Positions 54,364 to 62,687 of a stretch of 64,000 bases of DNA are shown one piece after another. This DNA comes from Bremerella alba (GTDB lineage: Bacteria; Planctomycetota; Planctomycetia; Pirellulales; Pirellulaceae), in the NCBI RefSeq assembly GCF_013618625.1, contig NZ_JABRWO010000003.1, positions 186,001 to 250,000 on the forward strand, written 5' to 3'. A model generated the notes under the pieces. That model was not told the DNA's origin, made no database searches, and saw only the letters and a list, made by a program, of their open reading frames with translations. The translations under genes were made by a program, and so were the position numbers. The stretch's first letter is position 1; each line of letters starts with the position of its first letter.

Positions 54364-55257
54364 ATGTCGAAATACTCAGATCTATCTTTCGCGTCTGAAC
54401 GGAGCCGTCGCCGGTTTCTACAAACCGGGGCCCTTTTAATCGCTGGTGCTGGAACAGCCCAGGCCCAGACGCAGGGAGAAGAACCGATGCTCCGGATCGG
54501 CTTGATGACAGATTTGCATTACGCAGATAAGAAGCCAGCAGGATCGAGGTATTATCGGGAGACGTTAGCAAAGATTGCGGAGGCGTCCGGTCAACTTGCC
54601 AAGGCACGCCTCGATTTTCTCGTGGAGTTAGGCGACTTCATCGATGCTGCCGACGCCGTGGACGTGGAACTCCGATATCTGAAAACGATCGCCAAGCCCT
54701 TCGCCGAGATCTGCCACGAACGTCACCATGTGTTGGGCAATCACTGCGTCGATACGCTAACCAAAGAAGAGTTTCTGGGGACGGTCGAGCAAGAGAAATC
54801 CTATTATTCGTTTGATCGGGGCGGCTATCACTTTGTGGTTCTCGATGCTTGTTTTCGTTCCGATGGTAAGCCTTACGGTCGCAATAACTCGAAGTGGACT
54901 GACGCCAATATTCCTCCGGACGAGTTGGAATGGCTGGCCGACGACCTCAAGCAAAGTAACAAAAGTACGATTGTCTTCGCTCACCAGCGACTTGATTATG
55001 AAGGGAATCATGCTGTCAACAATTCACCCGCCGTACGTAAAATCTTTGAGGAATCAGGCAACGTTACCACCGTCTTTCAAGGCCATAGCCACGCCAATGA
55101 TTATCGCCAGGTAAACGGGGTTCACTACTGCACCCTGCGCGCTATGATCGAAGACTCGGGGCTGGCCAATAGCGGTTTTGCGATTCTTGAAATCGACACC
55201 CGTGGTGGATTGAAGATCGAAGGCTTTCAGAAGCAGGTCAGCTACCAGTGGACATAA
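54364..55257 (+). CDS. Tat-exported metallophosphoesterase
   Basis: 297 residues from the ATG at 54364, with GAGG 7 bases upstream. The twin-arginine signal ERSRRRFLQTGALLIAGAGT is clear. Calcineurin-like metal-binding blocks follow in order: D-x-H in LMTDLHYAD, G-D in LVELGDFIDA, GNHC in VLGNHCVDTLT (where the family usually has GNHD/E), H in VFAHQRLDYEG and GHSHAN in FQGHSHANDYR. The Cys in place of Asp/Glu at GNHD/E is unusual but His is the ligand, so the site may still be active. It is a periplasmic phosphoesterase of unknown substrate. The next gene, a cupin, starts inside the end of this one (10-base overlap). Confidence 0.88.
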   Translation: MSKYSDLSFASERSRRRFLQTGALLIAGAGTAQAQTQGEEPMLRIGLMTDLHYADKKPAGSRYYRETLAKIAEASGQLAKARLDFLVELGDFIDAADAVDVELRYLKTIAKPFAEICHERHHVLGNHCVDTLTKEEFLGTVEQEKSYYSFDRGGYHFVVLDACFRSDGKPYGRNNSKWTDANIPPDELEWLADDLKQSNKSTIVFAHQRLDYEGNHAVNNSPAVRKIFEESGNVTTVFQGHSHANDYRQVNGVHYCTLRAMIEDSGLANSGFAILEIDTRGGLKIEGFQKQVSYQWT

Positions 55258-55574
55258 CCAACCTCTTTCGCGACCTTCCGGAAGGTCTATCAGAGGAAGC
55301 GTTCCAAACGATCGCCGAAAGCGGGACTGTCCGTATCGAGCGTATTGTGTCGCAGGGGCATGTCTCGCCGCCGTCGTTTTGGTACGACCAACCGCATAGC
55401 GAGTTTGTTGTCTTACTTCAAGGATCTGCCACGTTGCAAATCGAGGGAGAGGGTCAGCCGCGAGTCCTCGAACCAGGTGACTTCGTCAACTTGCCTGCCC
55501 ATCAAAAGCATCGCGTCGAATCGACCGATCCCCATATGAAAACGATTTGGCTGGCAATTCACTACGGTTTATAG
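55248..55574 (+). CDS. Small cupin-domain protein
   Basis: 108 residues from a GTG at 55248 that overlaps the stop of the metallophosphoesterase gene, which fits translational coupling. It is a single cupin barrel: FWYDQPHSEFVVLLQGSATL contains the His and Glu of motif 1, and LEPGDFVNLPAHQKHRVEST the His of motif 2 (PAHQKH). These side chains can bind one metal ion. Cupins of this size act as sugar isomerases, dioxygenases or simple binding proteins; none can be picked out here. No signal peptide, so cytoplasmic while its partner gene product is exported. The 3' end overlaps the aldo/keto reductase gene on the opposite strand by 6 bases. Confidence 0.85.
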   Translation: MDITNLFRDLPEGLSEEAFQTIAESGTVRIERIVSQGHVSPPSFWYDQPHSEFVVLLQGSATLQIEGEGQPRVLEPGDFVNLPAHQKHRVESTDPHMKTIWLAIHYGL

Positions 55575-56456
55575 TGCCGCCACCCGCCGTTGAATCTCTT
55601 CCACCAAGTCGTTGCTCAGTGGGCCTTTGTTGGCGGCGGCGATGTTCTCTTCCAGATGGTCCTCGCTGCAAGTGCCCACTATGGTCGTATCGCAGTGCGG
55701 ATGCGAGAGAGTAAAACGCAAAATGAACTCGGCCCGGGTCATGTCATCAGACAGAAGTTCATTTAAATTGGCGGCCGTCCAAACATCGTTTAAATTCGGC
55801 CGTTGAATCTCGGCATCTGGCCCCCCCTGCGCGATCCCGCCTCGGATGATAATCCCCGCGCCAGTCTGGCTCGCGGTCGTGATGAGTTCGTGATGTTCCG
55901 GAGCTAAGCAGGAATAGGGAATCTGAAATGTTTCAAAGACCCCTAATTCAATCAGCCCCGGAAGATCGGGGAGCTTGCTCGATACGCCGATGTGCCGTAC
56001 CAAGCCCTGCTTTTTGAAGTCGAGCAATTGTTCAATCAAGCCATTTTCTTCCAGGGTGGTCGCATCCCCGCCGTGAAACTGCATGAGATCGACATAGTCC
56101 GTTTCAAGCCGTTTCAAACTTGTCTCAAGATTGCGCTGAATGACGTCTTTGTCCCAAACGTGCTTGATCTCGAGGTGATCGGCGTGTTGGATGTAGGCGC
56201 ACCCGCACTTGGTTGCCAGATAGAGTTCTTTTCGGCGTCCATGCAGTGCCCGGCCGATTCGCTCTTCTGCTTGTCCATAGTCGGGGGCCGTATCTAGAAA
56301 ATTGATGCCAGCGTCGATCACCCGGTTTAAAAACCGCTGGGCCGCGGCATCTTCGACAACGCGCACGCCCCAGGTGTTGGGGCCACGAAGACCCATGGTG
56401 CCGTAGCCAAGTTGGGTGACGTGTATCCCTGTGTTTCCCAATTTGCGTTTGATCAT
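55569..56456 (-). CDS. Aldo/keto reductase
   Basis: 295 residues. NAD(P)H-dependent carbonyl reductase with the typical TIM-barrel tetrad: Asp55 and Tyr60 in NFLDTAPDYG, Lys83 in LATKCG, and His128 in DLMQFHGG. The NADP-binding end GIAQGGP and SHPHCDTTIVGTCSEDHLEE resembles the AKR-like group common in planctomycetes. It is cytoplasmic, with no signal. It may reduce a sugar-derived ketone or aldehyde. The start (56456) lies 6 bases after the end of a degenerate reading frame (see 56463-56725), which may originally have been the preceding gene in the same operon. Confidence 0.9.
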   Translation of the reverse strand: MIKRKLGNTGIHVTQLGYGTMGLRGPNTWGVRVVEDAAAQRFLNRVIDAGINFLDTAPDYGQAEERIGRALHGRRKELYLATKCGCAYIQHADHLEIKHVWDKDVIQRNLETSLKRLETDYVDLMQFHGGDATTLEENGLIEQLLDFKKQGLVRHIGVSSKLPDLPGLIELGVFETFQIPYSCLAPEHHELITTASQTGAGIIIRGGIAQGGPDAEIQRPNLNDVWTAANLNELLSDDMTRAEFILRFTLSHPHCDTTIVGTCSEDHLEENIAAANKGPLSNDLVEEIQRRVAAL

Positions 56457-56462
56457 GCCGCT

Positions 56463-56725
56463 TTATGCCATGTCTACGGGAGGAAGAGAAAGGGTGAAAT
56501 CGATTGCCTGAGTGACCATTCGACGCAGGTTATCTTCGCTTTCGAATCCTTCCGGATCAACCACGAACCCGTCTCGCATGAGTCTTTCATGGGGGGCGAA
56601 TTCACGAATGTAAGGCGTTTGTAATAACTTGGGATAGGCGTTGATGCCGACGCGAAAATTTCTTCGTTGTAGGGCATGGATCTAGAGTCGAAGCGGGTGC
56701 TGGCAAGCCATTGGCTAACACCAGT
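56463..56725 (-). pseudogene. Frameshifted gene remnant (C-terminal part only)
   Basis: Two adjoining frames read as one protein if a single T is restored in the T4 run at about 56657-56660. Frame one, open from 56725, gives WLASTRFDSRSMPYNEEIF. The next frame, ending TAA at 56463, gives RVGINAYPKLLQTPYIREFA then PHERLMRDGFVVDPEGFESE and DNLRRMVTQAIDFTLSLPPV. Both have protein-like composition and no start codon upstream before in-frame stops, so this looks like the 3' end of a lost gene, sitting between the antiporter and the aldo/keto reductase. I cannot name the family. A sequencing error that makes the frameshift is possible, but would not explain the absence of the 5' part. Confidence 0.4.
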
Positions 56726-56741
56726 TCAGTTCGCGATTGCC

Positions 56742-58229
56742 TCATCCATTTTTCAGGCAGTTCTCTGGAGATATTTCTTCGCAAAAGATCGGGATAAGTC
56801 CCTCCCCTGCCCCGCTTTTCACCACCACAATGACATGATCGCCCGCAGAAATCGTGGACGTTCCTCGTGGTGGAATAAATGCATCGTCCCGGGCAATCAG
56901 GGCAATGGTAACCCCATCGGGAAGGTTCAATTCGCTTACCTTCCTGCCATCGGCAGGCGAACCTGGCTCGATCGTGTAGTCCAGAATCTCACCGTCGACA
57001 TGCCGCAAGGAATGTATTTCCAACTGAACCGGCGGGTTATTCGGCATCGGTTCATCGAGATCTAACTTTTTCGCTACCCAGGGAAGTGACCATCCCTGAA
57101 CCAACGCCGATAGAACAACAACAAAGAAGACGACATCAAAAATCAGTTGGGCCTCTTCCAGATGGAACAAAAGCGGAAACGTAGCCAACGTGATAGGAAC
57201 AGCCCCCTTCAAGCCACCCCAACTTGCCAGCGCCATTTCGTTCCAGCGGAAACGAAACGGGAGCATGCACGCCGCCACGGCAATTGGACGAGCAATGAGC
57301 ATCAGAACGACAGCGATACCGAGGGCCTGCCAGCCGACGGCCACCAAATTGCTCGGAAAGCTCAGCAGCCCCAGCACGATAAACATGGCGATCTGAGCGA
57401 GCCAAGCCAACGCATTGTGAAACAGAAGGGTTCCCTTTTTGAAGACAACACGACTGTTGCCGATCACAATACCTGCCAGATAAACGGCGAGAAAGCCACT
57501 TCCTCCGAAGTAAGAAGCGAGGCCAAAGGTAATCAGGGCCATTCCGGTCATCAGCAGTGGATAGAGGCCTGCTGTATTCAGGTTCAAACGATTGGTAACC
57601 CAAACCGTGATATAGCCCAATCCAATTCCGATCACGCCCCCTAAGACCATTTGCTTGACGAATAGTAGAATCAAGCTACCGCCCCAGCCCACTTCTTTGG
57701 TAAGAAGCTCGATGATCCCTACCGTCAGAAAGATGGCCATCGGATCGTTCGATCCGCTTTCAATTTCAAGCGTGGAACCCAACTTGGCAGGAAGCGCAAA
57801 ACCGCCTGTTCTTAAGACCGAAAACACGGCTGCCGCATCGGTCGAGCCGACAATACTGCCCAGCAGCAGTCCGTTGAGCAGGGGAAGCCCGAGGATCCAA
57901 CAAGCGGCCAGCCCCGTCACGACGGAGGTGATCAGGACGCCCAACGTTGCAAGCACGATTGAAGGCTTCCAGGCCATTGAAATCGACGCCAAGGTGGTGC
58001 CCAACCCACCGTCGAATAAGATGATCGCCAAAGCGAGCGATCCTACGGCGTGCGCCAGTTCGTAGTCATCGAACTCGATTCCACCAAACCCTTCCGAGCC
58101 GGCTAACATGCCCAGCCCCAAGAAGAGCACTAGCATCGGAACCCCATAGCGGGCCGAGATTTTACTGGTAATTACACCGAGTAAAAGCAGCGTCCCTGCC
58201 ACCAGCATCGCGTCGTCAATCCAGAACAT
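56742..58229 (-). CDS. nhaP2: K+/H+ antiporter of the NhaP2 (CvrA) type
   Basis: 495 residues. An inner-membrane cation/proton antiporter of the CPA1 family with about 12 helices (1-390), followed by a cytoplasmic TrkA-C/RCK-C domain (about 410-485, GSPADGRKVSELNLPDGVTI, STISAGDHVIVVVKSG). Conserved transport residues: LLGSIVGSTDAAAVFSVL with the helix-5 TD pair, and LEIESGSNDPMAIFLTV with the helix-6 ND pair. The order transporter-TrkA-C is that of NhaP2/CvrA, which exports potassium for osmotic and pH balance. E. coli CvrA is longer (578) owing to an extra C-terminal domain that is absent here. Transcribed alone. Confidence 0.9.
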   Translation of the reverse strand: MFWIDDAMLVAGTLLLLGVITSKISARYGVPMLVLFLGLGMLAGSEGFGGIEFDDYELAHAVGSLALAIILFDGGLGTTLASISMAWKPSIVLATLGVLITSVVTGLAACWILGLPLLNGLLLGSIVGSTDAAAVFSVLRTGGFALPAKLGSTLEIESGSNDPMAIFLTVGIIELLTKEVGWGGSLILLFVKQMVLGGVIGIGLGYITVWVTNRLNLNTAGLYPLLMTGMALITFGLASYFGGSGFLAVYLAGIVIGNSRVVFKKGTLLFHNALAWLAQIAMFIVLGLLSFPSNLVAVGWQALGIAVVLMLIARPIAVAACMLPFRFRWNEMALASWGGLKGAVPITLATFPLLFHLEEAQLIFDVVFFVVVLSALVQGWSLPWVAKKLDLDEPMPNNPPVQLEIHSLRHVDGEILDYTIEPGSPADGRKVSELNLPDGVTIALIARDDAFIPPRGTSTISAGDHVIVVVKSGAGEGLIPIFCEEISPENCLKNG

Positions 58230-58322
58230 GAATCCTCTTTACCTTGTAGGTCCCATAGCAACGCTTCAACTTACCTAGGTTGAGCGAGCAATGGAAAGGG
58301 GATTCAGCAAGAATGACGACTT

Positions 58323-60548
58323 CTAACGAGTTCTTTTTAACTCGAATTGCTTTCCATGCAGTGCATCCTTAGCAAACTCGCCCCAAAATGGCGTGGGGGT
58401 GTATTTCCAATCGGAAATCATGACGGGGGTTGCCTTAGGATGAAAGCACCAACCGGTCCAGTGAATATGATGCTTCTGAACGAAGCCGAGCATGTCCGGT
58501 ACCCAGGTATAAGGATCCTCCTGGTCTTCGGCCGGGATGAAGTCCATCTTGTTTATGTCGGCTCCCACTTCTCCGAGAAAGATGGGGTACTTCTCCGCCG
58601 TCGGTAGTACTTTCCGTTCCCAGTCGGTGTGCCAGTTGTAGGTGTGCCACGAGTACATAATTCCATTGCCGGTAGGATCTTCCAGAGCGTACCCTTCGGC
58701 GATCCCAGAAAGATCATTGCCCCACGCCAGGCCGCCAGCGATTACGATGTTTTTGGCCCCAGTCGAGCGGACGGCATTGACCATGGCTTGCATACCGACG
58801 GACTGAAAGCCTTGGTTTTTCTTCTGGTCTTCTTCGTTCAAAAATGCAGACTCATCGCTGCCGGTTTTAGTCCCCACGAAACCACCATTTCGCCAGATTT
58901 CCCAAGAGATGCCATGAGGTTCATTCAATAAGTCAAACAGCACGGCGGGGTGGTTTTTGTAGACGGCTGCACAGTCCTTCCAGAAGTCGGCGTGCTCCTG
59001 CTTTGCTGCGCGATATCGATGTAAATCGAGCACCACGTAGGCACCTCGATTTGCCGCCAAGTTGACGATCCGGGCAATGGTTTCGCGGTACTCCTTGCCG
59101 CCATCCTTTTGATAAACACTATTGCCGTACCAGAACGCATCCTTAATGGGGACACGAACGCAGTTGGCTTTCCACTGGTCGATGGCAACGACCGTCGACT
59201 TAATTTGTTGTTTGTCCTGAGGCAGCGTTTCAAGTCCGCCGGCATTTACCCCTTGCAGCCACACATCCTGGCCATCGGTATCGACGACGCGATTGCCGAC
59301 AACTTTTAGCATCTTGGGCCATTTAGCTGGGTTCGGCTCTTCCCGCGGGACATGGCGGAACTTGGCTTCTTCTTCGCGGAGTTTGGCCGCCGCGAGAAGA
59401 GGCTCGGAGCTGGTCGGTTGAAGTTGAAGATCGTCAAGGTCCAACGTGCCGGATTCGACTTGAAACAAGCTGGGCATCACGATCACCGTCAGGGCATCTT
59501 CCGGAACCAGGAAGGACTTGCTCTTAGCGATCCATCCGTCGGTATTCTTTTGGGTGTAGACAGGCGAAGGCTTCGAGGCGAGCTTCTTGCCATCGATGCC
59601 TTGAAACTCGATCATGATCCGAGCATCGTGCCAGGGCATTTTGCCTGTCTTCAGCTGCGAGATACGCTGCTTCCAGGTTAGCTGCAGCGCTTCGGTCTCG
59701 GGAGGAATATCGAATGTACGATACAACATCGCGAGCTTGCCCGGCTGGCGACTGTGAATGCGGAGAAACGTATTCCCCTCTTCGGACTGCCAGGAAACGT
59801 CGCCGGACATCTTGCCCCAGGCAGTAGGAAATCCGTTGGTCAGATCCGAGAAATTGCCATTGGGAATAATCGAACCCCACTGCTGAAGCGTACTCTGGGC
59901 TTTCTGGCGTCGCTTAATTGCATCAAGCTCGAGTTTCGCAAGACGCTCTTGAGTTTTCCGCTGCATTTGTTCACGAAGGGGGCCGGGATCGATCGGTTGC
60001 AGCGAGATGTCATCCAAGTCGAACGTTCCGGATTCAACCTGAAATAATGCCGGCATGAACTTCAGCCAGTAGGCGCCCTCAGGAACCAGAAATTCCGTTT
60101 CACGTTGAACCCAGCCAGCGGTATTCTTACCGGAAGCCGCAGCACTGGGAGTCGGTGACACCTTTTGATGCTGATCATCGATGAGCTCGAGCATGATCCG
60201 GGCATCGAACCACGCTTTCTTCCCTTTCTTGAGATCGCTCACACGCTGCTTCCATGTCAGCTTCAAAGCACCCACATCGACAGGGATCTTGATCTCCTGG
60301 TACAGCATCACCATTTCGCCGGGCTGAGGACTTTTTAGGCGCAGGAATCGATTTCCCTTTTCCTCTTCCCAGGTTCCACCTGATGAGACACCCCCCCAGT
60401 TGGCCGGCCAACTGGAATCGCCATTGGGCTTCTCGAAGTCGCCGTTGGGTGCCAGTTCGATTGCGTTCTCTGCGAGTACTGAACCAGAGAAGGGCACCAT
60501 GATGGCAAGCGAGAATAGGAGTTTTCTGAGCAGACGCGTTGCGAACAT
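58323..60548 (-). CDS. Secreted glycoside hydrolase family 5 enzyme with two N-terminal modules
   Basis: 741 residues with a Sec signal ([20 protein letters not shown], cut near VLA-EN). Two N-terminal modules of about 160 residues repeat each other: about 30-190 ([19 protein letters not shown] to [17 protein letters not shown]) and about 228-385 ([20 protein letters not shown] to [17 protein letters not shown]). They look like CBM4/9-type jelly rolls. A Glu/Lys linker joins them. The GH5 catalytic barrel covers about 410-735: [26 protein letters not shown] with acid/base Glu543, and FLGEVGA with nucleophile Glu660. Substrate is a beta-glucan, mannan or similar polysaccharide. A 12-base G:C tract at 60569-60580 lies just before the start codon on the gene's own strand. 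Confidence 0.9.
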   Translation of the reverse strand: MFATRLLRKLLFSLAIMVPFSGSVLAENAIELAPNGDFEKPNGDSSWPANWGGVSSGGTWEEEKGNRFLRLKSPQPGEMVMLYQEIKIPVDVGALKLTWKQRVSDLKKGKKAWFDARIMLELIDDQHQKVSPTPSAAASGKNTAGWVQRETEFLVPEGAYWLKFMPALFQVESGTFDLDDISLQPIDPGPLREQMQRKTQERLAKLELDAIKRRQKAQSTLQQWGSIIPNGNFSDLTNGFPTAWGKMSGDVSWQSEEGNTFLRIHSRQPGKLAMLYRTFDIPPETEALQLTWKQRISQLKTGKMPWHDARIMIEFQGIDGKKLASKPSPVYTQKNTDGWIAKSKSFLVPEDALTVIVMPSLFQVESGTLDLDDLQLQPTSSEPLLAAAKLREEEAKFRHVPREEPNPAKWPKMLKVVGNRVVDTDGQDVWLQGVNAGGLETLPQDKQQIKSTVVAIDQWKANCVRVPIKDAFWYGNSVYQKDGGKEYRETIARIVNLAANRGAYVVLDLHRYRAAKQEHADFWKDCAAVYKNHPAVLFDLLNEPHGISWEIWRNGGFVGTKTGSDESAFLNEEDQKKNQGFQSVGMQAMVNAVRSTGAKNIVIAGGLAWGNDLSGIAEGYALEDPTGNGIMYSWHTYNWHTDWERKVLPTAEKYPIFLGEVGADINKMDFIPAEDQEDPYTWVPDMLGFVQKHHIHWTGWCFHPKATPVMISDWKYTPTPFWGEFAKDALHGKQFELKRTR

Positions 60549-60568
60549 GATGCCTCGAGATTCTCTGC

Positions 60569-60580
60569 GGGGGGGGGGGG
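60569..60580. repeat. Homopolymer tract of 12 G (12 C on the gene strand)
   Basis: An uninterrupted run of 12 G:C pairs, 21-32 bases upstream of the GH5 start codon, in the 5' leader or promoter region. Such tracts are prone to slippage and change expression in phase-variable genes of other bacteria. The ribosome-binding site GAGG (about 60552-60555) is separate from it. Confidence 0.9.
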
Positions 60581-60651
60581 CGAAAGATGATAGGTGTTGT
60601 TCCTACTCCGTTATGTCTCTTCACGGAGAAAAGGTTACAAGATGTCCTGTG

Positions 60652-61626
60652 TTATCCGGCTATTTTCTCTGCGAGAGTAAGGCCACTGAGGATCGCTCCT
60701 TCGACTCTTGCTCCAGAGCACCAGTCACCAGCAACCCCCAGTTTTATGGATGCGTCCCAGAGATGGCCTTGCTCGAGCGGACGCGTCGGTGCACTATAAC
60801 GCCACCGATGGCTGGCAACATAATTGGTCTCGCCGAGTGGTCGCTCGGTGGCGTTAGAAAACGCTTCTAATAGCTGTGGGGTGACTTCCTCAGGCGACTG
60901 CTCCAGGTGTTCTTTCGACCACTCCGGCGAAGCGTGAAGAACCCAACATTCCTGGTCCTGGTCTCGCCCTGGTTTGCTATTATTTCGACAGATCCAGCGT
61001 AACGGGCTTTCATGAACGAAGGCCGCATCGTACGTCACGGGAACCGGTTTTTTAAAGTGAATCAGCGTTGCCCAACACGGATCGAACTGCTGGCCGGCAA
61101 GCGTCGGGGCCAACGGTGATTGATCTCCCAGAATGTCTAAGGATTGCTCAGGCGGAGCCGTAATTACTAAGACCTCAAAGGGACCGTGCATAACACCATC
61201 GGTCGTGGTTAAGCTCCAGCCGTTGGCCCCGTGTTGTGCTTTCTCGATTCGCGTGTTCGTCTCGATATTAAGATATCTCGCCAGGTGTTTGCCTAAACAA
61301 TTCATCCCCGGCATGGCCACATAACGAGGAGTCGGGTCACGTTGAATTTTCAAGTCCGGACGAAGGACACAAACGTTGCCGCGCCACAGCGCAACGATAC
61401 CGTCGTCGATCCACGTCTCAAGCATTGGCTTGACTCGTTTATTACGTATCGTGAAGTACTGCGCACCATGGTCGAAGGATGCTTCCGCCGGGCCGACTCG
61501 ACGTGTTGCCATACGGCCTGAAACGCCGCGGGACTTTTCAAATAGGCGGACGTCGCAGCGAGATGCCAAGCTGCGCGCACAAACAAGCCCTGAGATACCA
61601 GCTCCGATAATTGCGACGGTAGGCAT
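60652..61626 (-). CDS. FAD-dependent oxidoreductase, renalase-like
   Basis: 324 residues. The N-terminal dinucleotide fingerprint VAIIGAGISGLVCARSLASR is followed by RLFEKSRGVSGRMATRR, the FAD-ribose binding and characteristic R-x-A-T-R-R of bacterial renalase-like flavoproteins, and SFDHGAQYFTIRNKRV, typical of that group. C-terminal SIKLGVAGDWCSGARVEGAI, then LSGLTLAEKI, contacts the FAD flavin. In the known bacterial case the enzyme repairs wrongly reduced nicotinamide cofactors (6-DHNAD); that role for this protein is inference from the family. No signal peptide, cytoplasmic. It is encoded upstream of the GH5 gene (103-base gap that holds the G12 tract), and divergent from the DUF4261 gene with 272 bases between. 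Confidence 0.88.
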   Translation of the reverse strand: MPTVAIIGAGISGLVCARSLASRCDVRLFEKSRGVSGRMATRRVGPAEASFDHGAQYFTIRNKRVKPMLETWIDDGIVALWRGNVCVLRPDLKIQRDPTPRYVAMPGMNCLGKHLARYLNIETNTRIEKAQHGANGWSLTTTDGVMHGPFEVLVITAPPEQSLDILGDQSPLAPTLAGQQFDPCWATLIHFKKPVPVTYDAAFVHESPLRWICRNNSKPGRDQDQECWVLHASPEWSKEHLEQSPEEVTPQLLEAFSNATERPLGETNYVASHRWRYSAPTRPLEQGHLWDASIKLGVAGDWCSGARVEGAILSGLTLAEKIAG

Positions 61627-61898
61627 AAGATTTCCTGCATTGCATGTTAGGAAAAAGATCGTAAGTATTGAATAAGTGTCGAGGAGTCATTTCCAAGAGG
61701 CAGGGATATACGGAGGCCTTGTGAAAAGGGAATTGATTTGTCAAGAACCTAAGTTAGGGAATGTTCGCGTTGCCATCTATTTGAAGAGACGCTTTCGGAA
61801 TTTCATTGGCTTCTGCAGACTGAAGGTCTAAAATCCATCAGTAGCGTAACACTCTGTGAATTCACGATTCGCGGTCTTATCCGAGAGGAAAAAAAGTC

Positions 61899-62687
61899 GT
61901 GGGAGTCTCGCTTTCGATGATCGCCTTGAATCGCGGTTCCAAAGTATCTTGGAAATCGCTGGAGGAAGATCTCGCCTCGTCATGGCCGACGTTGCCATCC
62001 CCCAAGGGTGTAAAAAGGGAAGAGAACACGCTCTCCTTCGACATTGGCCATCTCAGTATTGCCATGGGCATGATGCCAGGTCCTATTCCAGAGGATAACT
62101 GGGCCGAGCCTCAGCGGCAGACTTGGATTTGGCCCGATGCGGTTGAAGAGCTGCAAGAACACAAAACTCACCTTATTGTTACCGCAGTAGGGGATGCCAC
62201 GCCACTGGAACAATCGCAACTTCTCACCATGGTGACTGCTTCTCTAGTGGTCGCCTGTGGTCAGCCTGCTGGCATTCTGTGGGGGGAAGCCGGTCTGATG
62301 GTTTCGCCGGAAGTGTTTCGTGGGATTGCTCTAGAGGCCTTGCCGGGCGAACTGCCGCTGTGCATCTGGGTGGCCGTCTTTCTGGGGAAGAATGACGACG
62401 GAACAACGGTCGGTTTCACGCGCGGCCTGCAATCGCTCGATGTGATGGACTTTGTCACTGAAGATGCCACCGATGAGCCAGCCGACCTTTGCGAACGCTT
62501 CTATGGTCTGGCAGATTACCTTCTGGAAAACGGCCCGGTGATTGAAGATGGCCACACGATTGGGGATGACGCCCAAGAGAGAATTCGCATCTCGTTCGAG
62601 CAGTCCCCGTTTGGTCACGAATGTCCGATCATGCGGTTGAAGTTTACGCCCCAGACCGGGCATTCGCATTTCGGCCTGCGTTCTTAG
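61899..62687 (+). CDS. DUF4261 domain protein
   Basis: 262 residues from a GTG at 61899 with GAGAGGA about 9 bases upstream. The N-terminal half has VSLSMIALNRGSKVSWKSLE and LSFDIGHLSIAMGMMPGPIP; the centre has THLIVTAVGDATPLEQSQLL and TASLVVACGQPAGILWGEAG; the C-terminal region ENGPVIEDGHTIGDDAQERI completes the DUF4261 pattern. Related proteins sit in many bacteria without a known reaction and are sometimes linked to contact-dependent systems as immunity or regulatory proteins; nothing in this neighbourhood points that way. Probably cytoplasmic. The 3' end overlaps that of xerC by 4 bases on the opposite strand. Confidence 0.8.
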   Translation: MGVSLSMIALNRGSKVSWKSLEEDLASSWPTLPSPKGVKREENTLSFDIGHLSIAMGMMPGPIPEDNWAEPQRQTWIWPDAVEELQEHKTHLIVTAVGDATPLEQSQLLTMVTASLVVACGQPAGILWGEAGLMVSPEVFRGIALEALPGELPLCIWVAVFLGKNDDGTTVGFTRGLQSLDVMDFVTEDATDEPADLCERFYGLADYLLENGPVIEDGHTIGDDAQERIRISFEQSPFGHECPIMRLKFTPQTGHSHFGLRS

